NCBI RefSeq assembly: GCF_945952405.1 | Contig: NZ_CAMFIA010000020.1 | Span: forward strand, 1 to 64,000 | Length of the DNA stretch: 64,000 nt | Origin: an uncultured Stenotrophomonas sp. | GTDB lineage: Bacteria > Pseudomonadota > Gammaproteobacteria > Xanthomonadales > Xanthomonadaceae | Reading direction: 5' to 3' | Shown: positions 49,721-60,437 of the stretch, piece by piece | How positions within the stretch are numbered: position 1 is the first letter of the stretch | Layout: every line of letters begins with the position of its first letter | Translations under genes and position numbers: made by a program | The notes under the pieces: generated by a model | Database searches by the model: none | Seen by the model: the letters and a program-made list of their open reading frames with translations, nothing else | What the model was told of the DNA's origin: nothing

Positions 49721-51528
49721 CAGCGCCGCCGCTCCAGCCACCACAGCAGCGATGCGCACAACACGAACGCCAGCCACCACGGCCAGCGTGATCCGGCAAC
49801 CGGCTGCGTCGCCGGGGTGCTGGCAGCGGTCGCGTCTGCAAGCACCTGGGTGGTCGCATCGATCATCGCCTGCCGATGTAGCGTCGGTGCATCCTTCGGG
49901 TCGAACACATAGCGCCACACGGTGCTGTCGCCGTACTGCAGGCGCTGCCAGCCGGCTTCGGTGGGCCACCAGCCGGCGCAGCGCAGGGTCGAGGCCGCGC
50001 CGTCGACCATCAGCGGCAGGCCTTCGCCGCGCGCGTTGAACGCCTGCAGCGGCGCCTGCACCCCGCACAGGGCCTGTCGTTCGCCGGCCCAGCCGATCGG
50101 CTGTGGCGACCACAGCGCATCAGCGCTGCCCTGTGCACGTGCCAGCATGGCCACCACGCCGCTCCACAGTTCGCCGTGGCGGTCATCGCGGCCGGCCAGT
50201 ACCCAGCGCCAGCTGTCGGTCAGCGGTAGCAGGCCGATGCGGCCCTTGCCGACCGCGCGCCAGCCACCGACAGCCTTGCCCGAGCCATCCTGCAGCAGGG
50301 CGGTGCTGCCCGGTGCCTGCAGCGCGAGTGCTTCCAGCGCAGGCAGGGGAGCATTGTGCGAGCTGCGGTCAGCCTCTTCGCCGTAGCCGGTCGGCAGCGT
50401 ACCCGCGGCGAGCGGGCCACGCCGTGCGGCGAGGACCGCGCTGTCGCCGTCGCCGGGAAGTTCGAGGGCGTGGCTGCTGCCATCGCCTTGCACCGGTAGA
50501 CCAAGATCCTGCAGGCGCTGGCGCGCGTTGGCCGAAGGTGCGCCCGCACTGCGTACCAGCACGCCCAGTCCTTCGCGCAACGCCTGCCGCACGGCAGCCA
50601 GCTGGACGGCACTCAATGCGGCCAGGCTGCGTTCGTCCAGCAGCAGCAGATCGCTGCGCGCGAGTGACGTCGCATCCAGCGCGACCGCGCCATCTCCCAC
50701 GCTGACGCCCGCCCCGGCATCGGCCTGCACCTGCACGCGGATGCCGGCATCGGCCGCCCAACGCCGCAGGTACTTCAGTTCCGGACCCGGTGCACCGGCA
50801 CGCGCCAGCAGGCGCAGCGGCGATGCCGGCAGGGTCTGCTGCGGCACCGGCACGCTGTCCACCACATGGCCGTCGGCATCGAGCAGCCGCAGCTGGAACA
50901 CGCTGCGGCCTGCGGCGCGGGCGATGCCGCTGAGCTTCACGCGCCCGTCCTCGGCAACGTCCGTGCGATCAACCACGCTGTCGGCGGGGTCGAGCAGCTC
51001 TGCTTTCGCCTTGGCCGCGCCACGCGCCTGTGCCTGGATTTCAAAACGAGCACCGGGAGCGACATCGGCCGGTGGTTGCAGCGCGATCCAGCCGCGCGGC
51101 GCCGGTGCGGCCTGCCAACGTACATCCGGCGGCAACAACGCATCGCGATCACGTGCGACCAGGCCAGCACCGACCAGTGTCAGCGTGGCGGCCGGATGCT
51201 GGCGCAGCGCGGTGGCCAGGTCGGGTACGCGCTGTGCGCCGGGTATATCGGTTGCTTCCGGCAACAGCAACAGCGGGCCTTCGCTGGCCGGGAGTGCGCC
51301 GGCCGTGCCGGCATCGGTTCCGAGCACCACCATCCCGCCTGCAGGTTGCTGGAGGGTGGGCGGCACCAGGCAGAAATACAGCAGCGCGGCGACGATGGTC
51401 TGCAGTGCGATCACGATCCACCGGTGGCCAGGATGCGCGGTGTTTCCACGCAACTGGCGCACGCTGGCGATGACCACGACCACAGCAAGTGCCACTGCAA
51501 TCCACAGGTTCACAGCGGAGGCGTTCAT
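49720..51528 (-). CDS. membrane protein, last gene of the Tld/MoxR operon
   Basis: 602 aa from the ATG at 51528, in a 4-nt overlap with the DUF4175-like gene. Two N-terminal helices (LWIAVALAVVVVIASV; WIVIALQTIVAALLYFC), a large periplasmic part (about 60-570) with a beta-sandwich-like section and a segment reminiscent of glutamine-amidotransferase-like domains in similar operons (LLLLDERSLAALSAVQLAAVRQALREGLGVLVRS), and a C-terminal helix (WWLAFVLCASLLWWLERRR). No catalytic motif is recognised. Operon position suggests it is a structural member of a membrane complex with the BatA-type protein. Confidence 0.75.
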   Translation of the reverse strand: MNASAVNLWIAVALAVVVVIASVRQLRGNTAHPGHRWIVIALQTIVAALLYFCLVPPTLQQPAGGMVVLGTDAGTAGALPASEGPLLLLPEATDIPGAQRVPDLATALRQHPAATLTLVGAGLVARDRDALLPPDVRWQAAPAPRGWIALQPPADVAPGARFEIQAQARGAAKAKAELLDPADSVVDRTDVAEDGRVKLSGIARAAGRSVFQLRLLDADGHVVDSVPVPQQTLPASPLRLLARAGAPGPELKYLRRWAADAGIRVQVQADAGAGVSVGDGAVALDATSLARSDLLLLDERSLAALSAVQLAAVRQALREGLGVLVRSAGAPSANARQRLQDLGLPVQGDGSSHALELPGDGDSAVLAARRGPLAAGTLPTGYGEEADRSSHNAPLPALEALALQAPGSTALLQDGSGKAVGGWRAVGKGRIGLLPLTDSWRWVLAGRDDRHGELWSGVVAMLARAQGSADALWSPQPIGWAGERQALCGVQAPLQAFNARGEGLPLMVDGAASTLRCAGWWPTEAGWQRLQYGDSTVWRYVFDPKDAPTLHRQAMIDATTQVLADATAASTPATQPVAGSRWPWWLAFVLCASLLWWLERRR

Positions 51529-53693
51529 GGCTGCGCCTCCAGCGCGTCGAGGTAGCGCTGGCCCATCGCATCGGCCGCAGGGCGCCGCATCGGTTGCGGC
51601 AGCGGGCGCTGCAACGCCCGCCACAGCTGCGCGCGCAGGCGCTGGCGGCAATCACGGCAGCCGGGCTCGATGCGCAGCTGCTCGATGGCCGCAGCCAGAT
51701 CGAGTGCATCGGGCAGGTAGGCCGCGTTGCGCTGCTGCCAGGTCGCGAGCGCATCCAGATCCGGCGCGCCGGTGTCGTCACCGAGACGCTGCCAGGCTTC
51801 AACGATGGCCGGATCGGGCGGGGTGCGGGCGGCCAGCGGCAGTTCACGACTGGCCAGCCCGGCACGGTCACCGCCGAGGCGGCGGCCTTCATCGATCGGT
51901 GGCAGCTCCGGTCCGACACGGGCCAGATAGATGCGCTCGGCCTGCTGCACCTGCTTGATGAAGCCCAATGCCTTGTAGGCGAAGGGCAATGCCTGCTCCG
52001 GTCGGCCCTGGCGCAGCTCGCCTTCGGCCGACCACATCTGGTCGAGCGCGGCCTTCAACGTGGCGCGGGTCTGCGGATCGAGGAGGGTGGCCGCCTCGGC
52101 GTGGTCATGGGTGTGTCCGTATTCCGAGAGCACGTCGGTGGCGCTGCCGAACACCGGTGGCGTATCGGCATTGGCCGCCTTGCCGCCGTGATCGTGGCCA
52201 TGCGCGTCGTGCGCCCCGCCATCGGCGCCATGGTCGTGATCGTCGTCGTGATCGTGGTCGTCTGCGGTGGGCGTATCGCTGGTGGGCAGGTCGCTGGTCG
52301 GCGGTGGCTTCGGCGCACCTTCGCTTTCCTCACCCAGGAACTGGCCATAGCGCAGGCGCAGGATGCGCTGGTCGACGCCGATCGCATCGCTGCGCTTGAC
52401 GAAGTCCTCGGCGGCCAGGCTGCGTCGCTGCCGGATCAGCGCTTCGGCATCGATGATGATCTGCCGCTGGCTGCGGAAGTACGCAGGCAGGGTTTTCTTG
52501 ATGCGGCCTTCCAGCTCTGCACCGAGCGCGACTTCGGCGCTGGGCAGGCGCAGGATCACGCTGCTGCTGCGCCCCGTCTGTGGCGTGGGTGCATGATTGT
52601 CGCGCACTTCCAGCTGGGCGATCACATCGTTGCCGGGCTGTGCGCCCAGCGCAGCAAGATCAAGGGTATGGGTGAAACGCCGCGCGGTGGCTTCGCCGCT
52701 GCCGGCAAGCGTGACGCTGCGCTTCACGAAGGTGATGTTCTCACCGCTGCCCTGGGTGGTGGTGATCGACAGCGTTGCCTGCGCCGCGACACCGTAGTCG
52801 TCGCCCGCTTCGAAGCGCAGCGCCCACTGGCGTTGCCCGGGCGTGCCCAGCACCAGGCTGGCCGCGGGCTCGAGTACGCGCACGCTGGGTGCACGGTCGG
52901 CCACCACATCCAGCCGATGCAGGCGGGTCTCTGCCAGTGCCGGTTCGCTCACCACGCGGTACAGCACTGGGGTGCGTGCCACATCCTGCGCCTGCCATTG
53001 CCCTTCGTGCTCGCTCAGCGGCAACCGGCGACCATCGTGGAACTGCAGCCATGCCTTGTCCGGTGCGCGGTCGAAGCGCAGCGACCAGGACAGCCGACTG
53101 TCGGCGGCGACTTTGGCATCCAGTGCATTCTGGGTAAGCGTGGCCTGGCCGGTATAGGCCGGCGCGTCGATACGCAGGCGGGTGGACTGCAGGCGCAGCG
53201 GGCCCGCGGCAGCCGTGCTGCCAGGCGCCGACGTACGGGCAGGCGCGGAAGCGGGGTTCGAACGCGGCCAGCCGAGTGCCAGCACAACAATGGCCAGGCC
53301 TGCAATCCAGCACAGCGCCAGTGCTCCACGCGGCCAGCGCGGACGCAGTTCCGGCATCGCGCGTTCCAGCGTGGCCAGCACATGCGCACGCTGACGCTGC
53401 TGCAGCGGATTGAGCGTGGGGGCATCGGCGAACAGCAGATCGGCACTGTCCTCGCTGGCACCACTGCCATCGAGCTGGCGCTGCAGCCACTGCCGGTCCA
53501 GCTGGCGGGCACGCGCAGTGGCGAAGGCCGCACACGCAAGCAGACTGGCCGTGCCAACCACGCAGGCGATATCGAAGCCTGCCAGACGCAGCGTCAGCAG
53601 CGTTGCGGCCAGCGCCCACGGCAGGCCCAGTAACAGGATGATGAGCGCACGGCGGCGGCGCGCGCCGTGCCAGGCGTGCTGCAGAGTGGTCAT
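51525..53693 (-). CDS. DUF4175-like membrane protein with histidine-rich segment
   Basis: 722 aa. Two or three N-terminal helices (ALIILLLGLPWALAATLL; IACVVGTASLLACAAFA; ALALCWIAGLAIVVLALGW), then a large soluble part with beta-strand-rich (about 170-390) and helical (about 395-720) regions. Near residues 478-502 is a stretch dominated by His and Asp (DDHDHDDDHDHG ... AHDAHGHDHGG; bases about 52184-52264), likely metal-binding. The DUF4175 family call is from overall layout and position. It overlaps the BatA-type gene by 4 nt at its start and the next gene by 4 nt at its end. Confidence 0.75.
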   Translation of the reverse strand: MTTLQHAWHGARRRRALIILLLGLPWALAATLLTLRLAGFDIACVVGTASLLACAAFATARARQLDRQWLQRQLDGSGASEDSADLLFADAPTLNPLQQRQRAHVLATLERAMPELRPRWPRGALALCWIAGLAIVVLALGWPRSNPASAPARTSAPGSTAAAGPLRLQSTRLRIDAPAYTGQATLTQNALDAKVAADSRLSWSLRFDRAPDKAWLQFHDGRRLPLSEHEGQWQAQDVARTPVLYRVVSEPALAETRLHRLDVVADRAPSVRVLEPAASLVLGTPGQRQWALRFEAGDDYGVAAQATLSITTTQGSGENITFVKRSVTLAGSGEATARRFTHTLDLAALGAQPGNDVIAQLEVRDNHAPTPQTGRSSSVILRLPSAEVALGAELEGRIKKTLPAYFRSQRQIIIDAEALIRQRRSLAAEDFVKRSDAIGVDQRILRLRYGQFLGEESEGAPKPPPTSDLPTSDTPTADDHDHDDDHDHGADGGAHDAHGHDHGGKAANADTPPVFGSATDVLSEYGHTHDHAEAATLLDPQTRATLKAALDQMWSAEGELRQGRPEQALPFAYKALGFIKQVQQAERIYLARVGPELPPIDEGRRLGGDRAGLASRELPLAARTPPDPAIVEAWQRLGDDTGAPDLDALATWQQRNAAYLPDALDLAAAIEQLRIEPGCRDCRQRLRAQLWRALQRPLPQPMRRPAADAMGQRYLDALEAQP

Positions 53694-54811
53694 GCGGCCA
53701 CCCTGCGTCGGCTATTGCTGGCCATCCAGCGCTCCAGCGCGAACAGCAGCACGAGGGTCAGCAACAGCCAAGGCGTCGGCTCTCGCAGCGGCGGTGTTGC
53801 AGCAGGCAATGCGGTTCGGTGCGGTGCCTGGTCACGTGCATCGCCCAGGCGCGGAGCCGGGGGCGGCTGCAGCGCCAGCAGCAGGGCACGCGGGAACTGT
53901 GGATCGCGCAGCGCAGCGTTGCTGTTGGCATTCCAGTCACCCGGCAGCGCCAGCAGATAGCCGCGGCCGATGCGTTGCTGCCACAGCAGCGGTGCGCCCT
54001 GGGCGTCGCGCAGCACGATGCTGGCGCTGGCAGCAGGCTTACCGGCCGTCATGACACGACCGCCGTCGCGCAGCCACGTCTGCCAGTTTGCTGGCAGTGC
54101 ATCGCGGCGGCTCCACACGCCGATTTCGCCGCGCTCGGGCACGGCATCCCCGGCCAAGGGCGAGGGCGGTGCCTGCACCCCCCACGCGCGCTGCAGTGCA
54201 TTCAACCAGTGCTGGGTGGCGGCCGAAGCATCGCTGTGCGCGCGCAGACGCGGCATCGCCGCGGCATTCGGTTGCGGCGTGAGCGTCATCGGCTGCGTGT
54301 GCCATTGCACCTCACGCGACAGCTGCAGGCGGGCGCCATCCAGGCCGGGCAGGGGATCGGGAACGTGCACGGTCAATGCGGTGCCCGCAGGCAGTTGTGC
54401 ATCCAGTTCGCGCAGCAGGCTGGGCAGGGAGGCCGAGGAAGTGGGAGGCGCCTGATCAATGGCCGGGAAGCCGGGCGCCAGCCAATGCCAGTTGCCTTCC
54501 CTGGCCGTGCCACGCAGCGCCGTGGCATCCAGTCCTGGTGCCACCACCGTCCACGCATCGGGGGCCGGCGCGGGGCCGGTCAGTGCTGGCCGTGCCAGCA
54601 GCAATGCCAGCACAGCCAGCAACAGCAGGCGCACCAGCAGCAACGGCCAGTCATCGAAGCGGATGCGCTGGCGCGGACGGATCTGCGCACGCAGCCAGCG
54701 CAGTGCAGCGAAATCCAGCGGCGTATACGGATGACGGCGGGCGAGGTGGATCAGCAGCGGCAGCAGCCAGGCGGCCAGCGCGGCCAGCCCCAGCGGGAAC
54801 AGCAGGTTCAT
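53690..54811 (-). CDS. BatA-type membrane protein
   Basis: 373 aa. It begins MNLLFPLGLAALAAWLLPLLIHLARRHPYTPLDFAALRWL, the N-terminal BatA domain signature (hydrophobic helix, then IHL.RR..P..F.AL.WL). A second helix (WPLLLVRLLLLAVLALLLARPAL) and a C-terminal helix (LLLTLVLLFALERWM) flank a periplasmic part with no intact MIDAS motif that I can see. BatA proteins act with MoxR ATPases and DUF58 proteins in the inner membrane. Confidence 0.85.
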   Translation of the reverse strand: MNLLFPLGLAALAAWLLPLLIHLARRHPYTPLDFAALRWLRAQIRPRQRIRFDDWPLLLVRLLLLAVLALLLARPALTGPAPAPDAWTVVAPGLDATALRGTAREGNWHWLAPGFPAIDQAPPTSSASLPSLLRELDAQLPAGTALTVHVPDPLPGLDGARLQLSREVQWHTQPMTLTPQPNAAAMPRLRAHSDASAATQHWLNALQRAWGVQAPPSPLAGDAVPERGEIGVWSRRDALPANWQTWLRDGGRVMTAGKPAASASIVLRDAQGAPLLWQQRIGRGYLLALPGDWNANSNAALRDPQFPRALLLALQPPPAPRLGDARDQAPHRTALPAATPPLREPTPWLLLTLVLLFALERWMASNSRRRVAA

Positions 54812-55704
54812 GCATCGCCTCCGCGGCCGAACAGCGCCTGCAGTGGCTGGTCCAGCGGCTGATCGAGCCAGCCGGTGGCGCTGGCGATGCCGCTGGCCTG
54901 CAGGCGCGACTGCAATGCGCTGCGTGCGCCAGCGAAGCGCTGCAGGTAGTCGCTGCGGATCGCCGCGCCATCGCCCAGCAGTTCCTCGCCGGTCTCCGGA
55001 TCGCGGAAGCGATGGCTGGCGTCGAACGGGAAGTCGCGTTCGTCGGCGGTCAGGATCTGCAGCAGGGCCACTTCGCGGCGTGCGCTGGCCAGTTGTTCCA
55101 GCAGCACGATGCCGGCCTCGTCGAAGCCATCACCGACCGCCAGCAGCAGGTCGCCCGGACGCACGCGCTCCCACAGCGGGCGCAGGCGATCGGCCGCAGG
55201 CCAGCCACCGCGCGTCTGCAGCGCATGAAGGTGCAGGTGCACGCGGTCACGCTGGCGTGCGCCGTTCGCTGCGGGCACCAGCTGCAGTCCATCGCCATTG
55301 ATCGCCAGCAGGCCGAACCGGTCGCCCTGCTGCAGGGCCAGTTCGACCACGCACGCGGCGACGCCCCGCATGTGGTCCAGGCGGGTGCGCTGGGACGCCA
55401 CGCGATCGGCCTGGCCGGCCGAGGCGGTGGCATCGAGCAGCAGCCAGACCGTGATCGGGCTTTCGCGCTCGGACTCGCGAACGAAGAAGCGATCCGAGCG
55501 TGCATACAGCTTCCAGTCGATCTGGCGCAGTTCGTCGCCAGGCTCGTAGGCACGGTACTGGGCGAACTCAAGGCCGGCTCCGCGGCTGCGGCTGGCGTGC
55601 TGGCCGATGCCGCTTGCACCGCTGGCCAGGCGCGGCCGCAACCGCAGCAGGCGCAGGCGCGCCCGCAGTTCCGGCGGCAGGGTCAGCGGAGTGCCCGCGC
55701 TCAC
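54808..55704 (-). CDS. DUF58-family protein
   Basis: 298 aa from the GTG at 55704, seven bases after the MoxR stop. The signature SRSRGAGLEFAQYRAYEPGDELRQIDWKLYARSDRFFVRESERE identifies DUF58; the core then resembles a von Willebrand A fold (VWLLLDATASAG, GDLLLAVGDGFDEAG). DUF58 proteins are encoded next to MoxR and BatA genes and are thought to be partners of the MoxR ring. The MIDAS-like DATAS is close to but not the standard DXSXS. Confidence 0.88.
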   Translation of the reverse strand: MSAGTPLTLPPELRARLRLLRLRPRLASGASGIGQHASRSRGAGLEFAQYRAYEPGDELRQIDWKLYARSDRFFVRESERESPITVWLLLDATASAGQADRVASQRTRLDHMRGVAACVVELALQQGDRFGLLAINGDGLQLVPAANGARQRDRVHLHLHALQTRGGWPAADRLRPLWERVRPGDLLLAVGDGFDEAGIVLLEQLASARREVALLQILTADERDFPFDASHRFRDPETGEELLGDGAAIRSDYLQRFAGARSALQSRLQASGIASATGWLDQPLDQPLQALFGRGGDA

Positions 55705-55711
55705 GCCTGGA

Positions 55712-56695
<984 letters not shown>

Positions 56696-56708
56696 GGGTG
56701 CGGTCCGG

Positions 56709-57416
56709 TCAGTTGTTCAGTGCGTACATCACGATGTTGACGCCGAATCGGGTGTTGTCTTCGGCCAGGAAGCGCTTGTTGCGCCAGTCGTAGTCCCACT
56801 CGCAGCCGTAGTCCTTGTTGCTGTAGAGCAGGCCGAGGCGGCCATCGACGTCGATGCCCTTCAGGTAATCGTGCACCAGGTCGTCGCCCCAGCCGTTGAG
56901 TTCGAAGCTGGTGGCGGGCGGGCCGTCGGGGAAGCGGAAGAAGCTGCGGTACAGGGCGTGGCTGTTGGGCAGCTTCTGCAGTGCCTTCGGCCCGAACAGG
57001 CGACCCATCTGCGCTTCGAACGAGGTGGCGAACAGGCCATCGATGTCATGGTTGCAGTCGTCGACGAAGACGAAGCCGCCATTGCGCACATAGCGCACGA
57101 AGTTCTGCCGCTCGGCGGCGTTGAATTCGACCAGCGTATGCCCGGCCAGGTAGCAGAACGGCGCCTCCAGCATGCGCGGGTCGGCCAGGGCCACCACGTG
57201 TTCCTGCGGGTCCACGCGCAGCGAGGTGTAGTCGATCAGCGAGGTGATCAGGTTGGACGGCATGCGCGCATCCACGTCCCAGTCACCGGAGTCGTACTGC
57301 AGGCGGGTGAACCAGAAGTCGTAGCGCGAACTGCGCGGGCCTGCCTGGGCCCAGGCTGGCAGCGCCGCCGCCGAAGCGGCAGCGGCCAACCAGCGCAGGC
57401 AGGCCCGGCGATCCAT
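56709..57416 (-). CDS. DUF4159-domain protein, Tat-like signal
   Basis: 235 aa. MDRRACLRWLAAAASAAALPAWAQAG is a plausible twin-arginine signal. The rest matches DUF4159: YDFWFTRLQYDSGDWDVD, LADPRMLEAPFCYLAGH, YVRNGGFVFVDDCNHDIDGLFATSFE and HALYRSFFRFPDG. DUF4159 folds like a glutamine-amidotransferase domain but lacks the catalytic Cys. It sits between TldE and MoxR, sharing a TGATG junction with TldE. Confidence 0.85.
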   Translation of the reverse strand: MDRRACLRWLAAAASAAALPAWAQAGPRSSRYDFWFTRLQYDSGDWDVDARMPSNLITSLIDYTSLRVDPQEHVVALADPRMLEAPFCYLAGHTLVEFNAAERQNFVRYVRNGGFVFVDDCNHDIDGLFATSFEAQMGRLFGPKALQKLPNSHALYRSFFRFPDGPPATSFELNGWGDDLVHDYLKGIDVDGRLGLLYSNKDYGCEWDYDWRNKRFLAEDNTRFGVNIVMYALNN

Positions 57417-58750
57417 CAGACTGCGTCGGACAGCGAGGTGAAGGTGAAGTCGCGCAGCTTCATCGGCGGGATCATCATCACGTAGCTGGATTCATCGCCG
57501 GCCACGCGCACCGGCTTGCCCAGCTCCTCGATGTTGTTGAGCATGATCACCGGCGATTCGTTGAAGCGGAAGTTCTTCACCGGGTGCTTGATCTGGCCGT
57601 TCTCGATGTAGAAGGTGCCGTCGCGGGTCAGGCCGGTCAGCAGCACGGTCTGCGGATCGACCATGCGGATGTACCAGGTGCGGGTGACCAGGATGCCCTT
57701 CTGGGTGCCGCGCACCAGTTCGGCGGTGCTCTTGTCGCCGCCGCTCATCAGCAGGTTGCCCGGCGAGGCCTTGGCGGTCTTGCCCTGCTTCTGCGCCCAG
57801 AAACGCGAGTAATCCAGGTTGGCGACCTTGCCGTTCTCGATGATGGCCATGCGCTCGCGCGGCAGGCCGTCGTTGTCCCACGGCAGCACCGGGGCATCCG
57901 GATGCCACGGGTCGGCGATCATGGTCACGCGCGGGTCGTAGACCTGCTCGCCCAGCTTGTTGCCACCGCCCTTCTTCGACAGGAAGCTGCGGCCTTCATC
58001 GGCCGAGCGTGCACTGAAGAAGTTCATCATGAAGCTGATCAGGCCCGCGGCGGCGGCCGGTTCCAGGATGACCGTGTACTTGCCCGGCTCCAGTGCCTTG
58101 GCTTCGGCTGATTCGGTGGCCTTGCGCATGGCGATGCGGATGTCCTGGTCGGCCTTGAAGTCGGCCGCATCCTTCAGGTTGCGGCCGACCCAGCCCGAAC
58201 CGCGGCCGTCTTCGGTACGCACGGTGCAGGTGTAATCGAAGCTGGTGGTGCGCTGGTAGGCGAAGTTGCCGTTGCTGTTGGCGGTGGCCTGGAAGCCCTG
58301 GCCGTCCTCGAGGAAGCCGGCGGCGATCAGGCCATGGCCGCGGCACGGCGCGATCGAATCGGCGGCAACCTTGGCGCGGAAGGCCGGGTCGATCGCGGCG
58401 GTGGACTCGCTGAAGGTCGGGCTGGCGCGGTAGTTCTGCTTGCCGATGGCCGGCATGAACTCCGGGTTCTCCGGGGCCAGGCGCGCCAGGTCCTCGGCAC
58501 GGCGCACCACGCGTTCCAGCGCGGCATCGTCGAACTCGTTGATCGAGGCGGTGCCGACGCGCTTGCCGAAGGCGACGGTGACCGCCAGCTCGGTGTTGTC
58601 GACGATACCGCTGGTGGAGACGTTGTTCAGCGCGAAACGGATGTTGCCGCTGATCCCGCCGGCCAGAACGGCGGTGCACTCATCGGCCTTGGACAGGGCG
58701 ATGACCTTGTCGAGGATGGCCTTGGCCTGGGCTTCGGTGAAGATACTCAT
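57416..58750 (-). CDS. TldE/PmbA-type protease subunit
   Basis: 444 aa, no signal peptide (MSIFTEAQAKAILDKVIALS). It shows the TldD/PmbA fold: AVTVAFGKRVGTASINEFDDAALERVVRRAEDLAR, GKYTVILEPAAAAGLISFMM, then a C-terminal half with LDYSRFWAQKQG, GNLLMSGG and MVDPQTVLLTGLTRDGTFYIENG. It has no HEXXXH, so it is the non-catalytic partner (TldE/PmbA role) of the TldD-type proteins encoded just upstream. In E. coli TldD and TldE form a heterodimer whose zinc site is on TldD. Confidence 0.87.
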   Translation of the reverse strand: MSIFTEAQAKAILDKVIALSKADECTAVLAGGISGNIRFALNNVSTSGIVDNTELAVTVAFGKRVGTASINEFDDAALERVVRRAEDLARLAPENPEFMPAIGKQNYRASPTFSESTAAIDPAFRAKVAADSIAPCRGHGLIAAGFLEDGQGFQATANSNGNFAYQRTTSFDYTCTVRTEDGRGSGWVGRNLKDAADFKADQDIRIAMRKATESAEAKALEPGKYTVILEPAAAAGLISFMMNFFSARSADEGRSFLSKKGGGNKLGEQVYDPRVTMIADPWHPDAPVLPWDNDGLPRERMAIIENGKVANLDYSRFWAQKQGKTAKASPGNLLMSGGDKSTAELVRGTQKGILVTRTWYIRMVDPQTVLLTGLTRDGTFYIENGQIKHPVKNFRFNESPVIMLNNIEELGKPVRVAGDESSYVMMIPPMKLRDFTFTSLSDAV

Positions 58751-58771
58751 GGTGTAAGGGCTCCTGACCGG

Positions 58772-60406
58772 TCAGCCGAGTCTGCGTGCGGTGTTGATGA
58801 CGTTGATGCCGTTGAAGCGCGCGGTCGACGAACCGTGCGAGACCGCCGAGACCTGGCCCGGCTGGCCCTTGCCGTCGAAGAACGAACCGCCCAGGCGGTA
58901 GTCGCGCTCGTCGGCCACGGCGGTGCAGGCATTCCAGAATTCCGGCGTGCGGATCTGGTAGGCCACGTCCTCCAGCATGCGGGTGATCTGGCCGTTCTTG
59001 ATCTCGTAGAACAGCTGGCCGCCGAACTGCGCGTTGTAGCGCTGCTGGTCGATCGAGAACGAGCCGTCACCGATGATGTAGATGCCGTTCTCCACGTCCT
59101 TGATCAGGTCCGGCACGCTCAGCGGTTTCTTGCCCGGCGCCATCGACACGTTGGCCATGCGCTGGAACTGCACGCTGGACCACGAATCGGCATAGCAGCA
59201 GCCGTCGGATTCGGTCTTGCCGAGGATGTGGGCCTGGTCGCGGATGGTCTGGTAGTCCACCAGCTTGCCGTTGCTGATCAGGTCCCAGCGCTTGCACTTC
59301 ACGCCTTCGTCGTCGTACGCCACCGCGCCGAGGCTGCCCGGCTGGGTCTTGTCGGCGAAGATGTTGACCAGCTCGCTGCCGTACTGGAAGTGCTGCTCGC
59401 GCTTGTCCAGGGTGGCGAAGCTGGTGCCGGCGTAGTTGGCTTCGTAGCCGAGCACGCGGTCCAGTTCCAGCGGGTGGCCGATCGACTCGTGGATGGTCAG
59501 CCAGGTGTGCGACGGGTCGAGCACCAGGTCGTACTTGCCCGGCTTCACCGAGGGCGCCTTCAGCTTCTCCTGCGCCTGCCTGGCGGCAGCGATGGCGTCT
59601 TCCTTCATGTCGTAGGAGGAGCTGTAGTTGACCACGCCGTTGGGGCCGACGATCTTGCCGGCGGAGGCGCCGTCCAGGTACTCGTAGCCCAGCCCCATCG
59701 GTGAGGACAGGCCGGAACGGGTGCGGAACTTGCCGCTGGACTTGTCGATGGCGGTCACCGTCATCGGTGCCCAGATGCGGTGCACGTCCTGGTCGATGTA
59801 GGAGCCATCGGTGGAGGCGAAGTACTTCTGCTCGTTGACCAGGAACAGCATCGAATTGACGAAGCTGGCGCCGGCGCCCATCGCGGCGGCGTTGACGTCC
59901 AGCAGCAGGCCGACCTTGTCCTTGATCGGCACGTCCATCGCGTTCTTGCGGATCGGGGTGCGCCAGCTGACCTCACCCACGCCGGGTGCCTTGGCCAGCT
60001 GCACCGGGGCGGTCTGCACGCCGGCGTTGGCCTTGGCGATTGCCGCCGCCTGCTGTGCGGCCTTGGCCACATCGGCGGTGCCCAGCGCATTGGTGGCGGC
60101 GAAGCCCCAGGCACCGTTGACGATCACGCGGATGCCGACGCCGGTGGACTCGGTGTTCACCACGTTCTGCACCTTGTCCTCGCGGGTGATCACGAACTGC
60201 CGCAGGTAGCGGCCGATGCGCACGTCGCAGTAGGTGGCGCCGGCGCCGCGCGCGGCCTGCAGCGCGGCATCGGCCAGGCGCTTCTTCAACGCCGGGTCGA
60301 GGCTGGACTGCAGCTGCTCGGCGGCAATCACCTTGCCGAAGAAGGAGGGCACGATCAGCCCGCCCGCGGTAAGCCCGGTCAGGGCCAGGAAGTCACGTCT
60401 TTGCAA
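58772..60406 (-). CDS. TldD-type metalloprotease with Tat-like signal, paralogue 1
   Basis: 544 aa from a TTG start at 60406, supported by an upstream GGAGAG and by its paralogue. MQRRDFLALTGLTAGGLIVP is a Tat-type signal. The body shows YCDVRIGRYLRQFVITRED, GVGIRVIVNGAWGFAATN, the zinc motif TIHESIGHPLELDRVLGYE (HEXXXH), and WNACTA, the probable third zinc ligand cysteine. This is the catalytic TldD subunit type, here apparently exported. A TldE partner starts 21 nt after its stop. Confidence 0.87.
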   Translation of the reverse strand: MQRRDFLALTGLTAGGLIVPSFFGKVIAAEQLQSSLDPALKKRLADAALQAARGAGATYCDVRIGRYLRQFVITREDKVQNVVNTESTGVGIRVIVNGAWGFAATNALGTADVAKAAQQAAAIAKANAGVQTAPVQLAKAPGVGEVSWRTPIRKNAMDVPIKDKVGLLLDVNAAAMGAGASFVNSMLFLVNEQKYFASTDGSYIDQDVHRIWAPMTVTAIDKSSGKFRTRSGLSSPMGLGYEYLDGASAGKIVGPNGVVNYSSSYDMKEDAIAAARQAQEKLKAPSVKPGKYDLVLDPSHTWLTIHESIGHPLELDRVLGYEANYAGTSFATLDKREQHFQYGSELVNIFADKTQPGSLGAVAYDDEGVKCKRWDLISNGKLVDYQTIRDQAHILGKTESDGCCYADSWSSVQFQRMANVSMAPGKKPLSVPDLIKDVENGIYIIGDGSFSIDQQRYNAQFGGQLFYEIKNGQITRMLEDVAYQIRTPEFWNACTAVADERDYRLGGSFFDGKGQPGQVSAVSHGSSTARFNGINVINTARRLG

Positions 60407-60437
60407 GGCTGCTCTCCATGTCGAAGGATGGGGTGGC

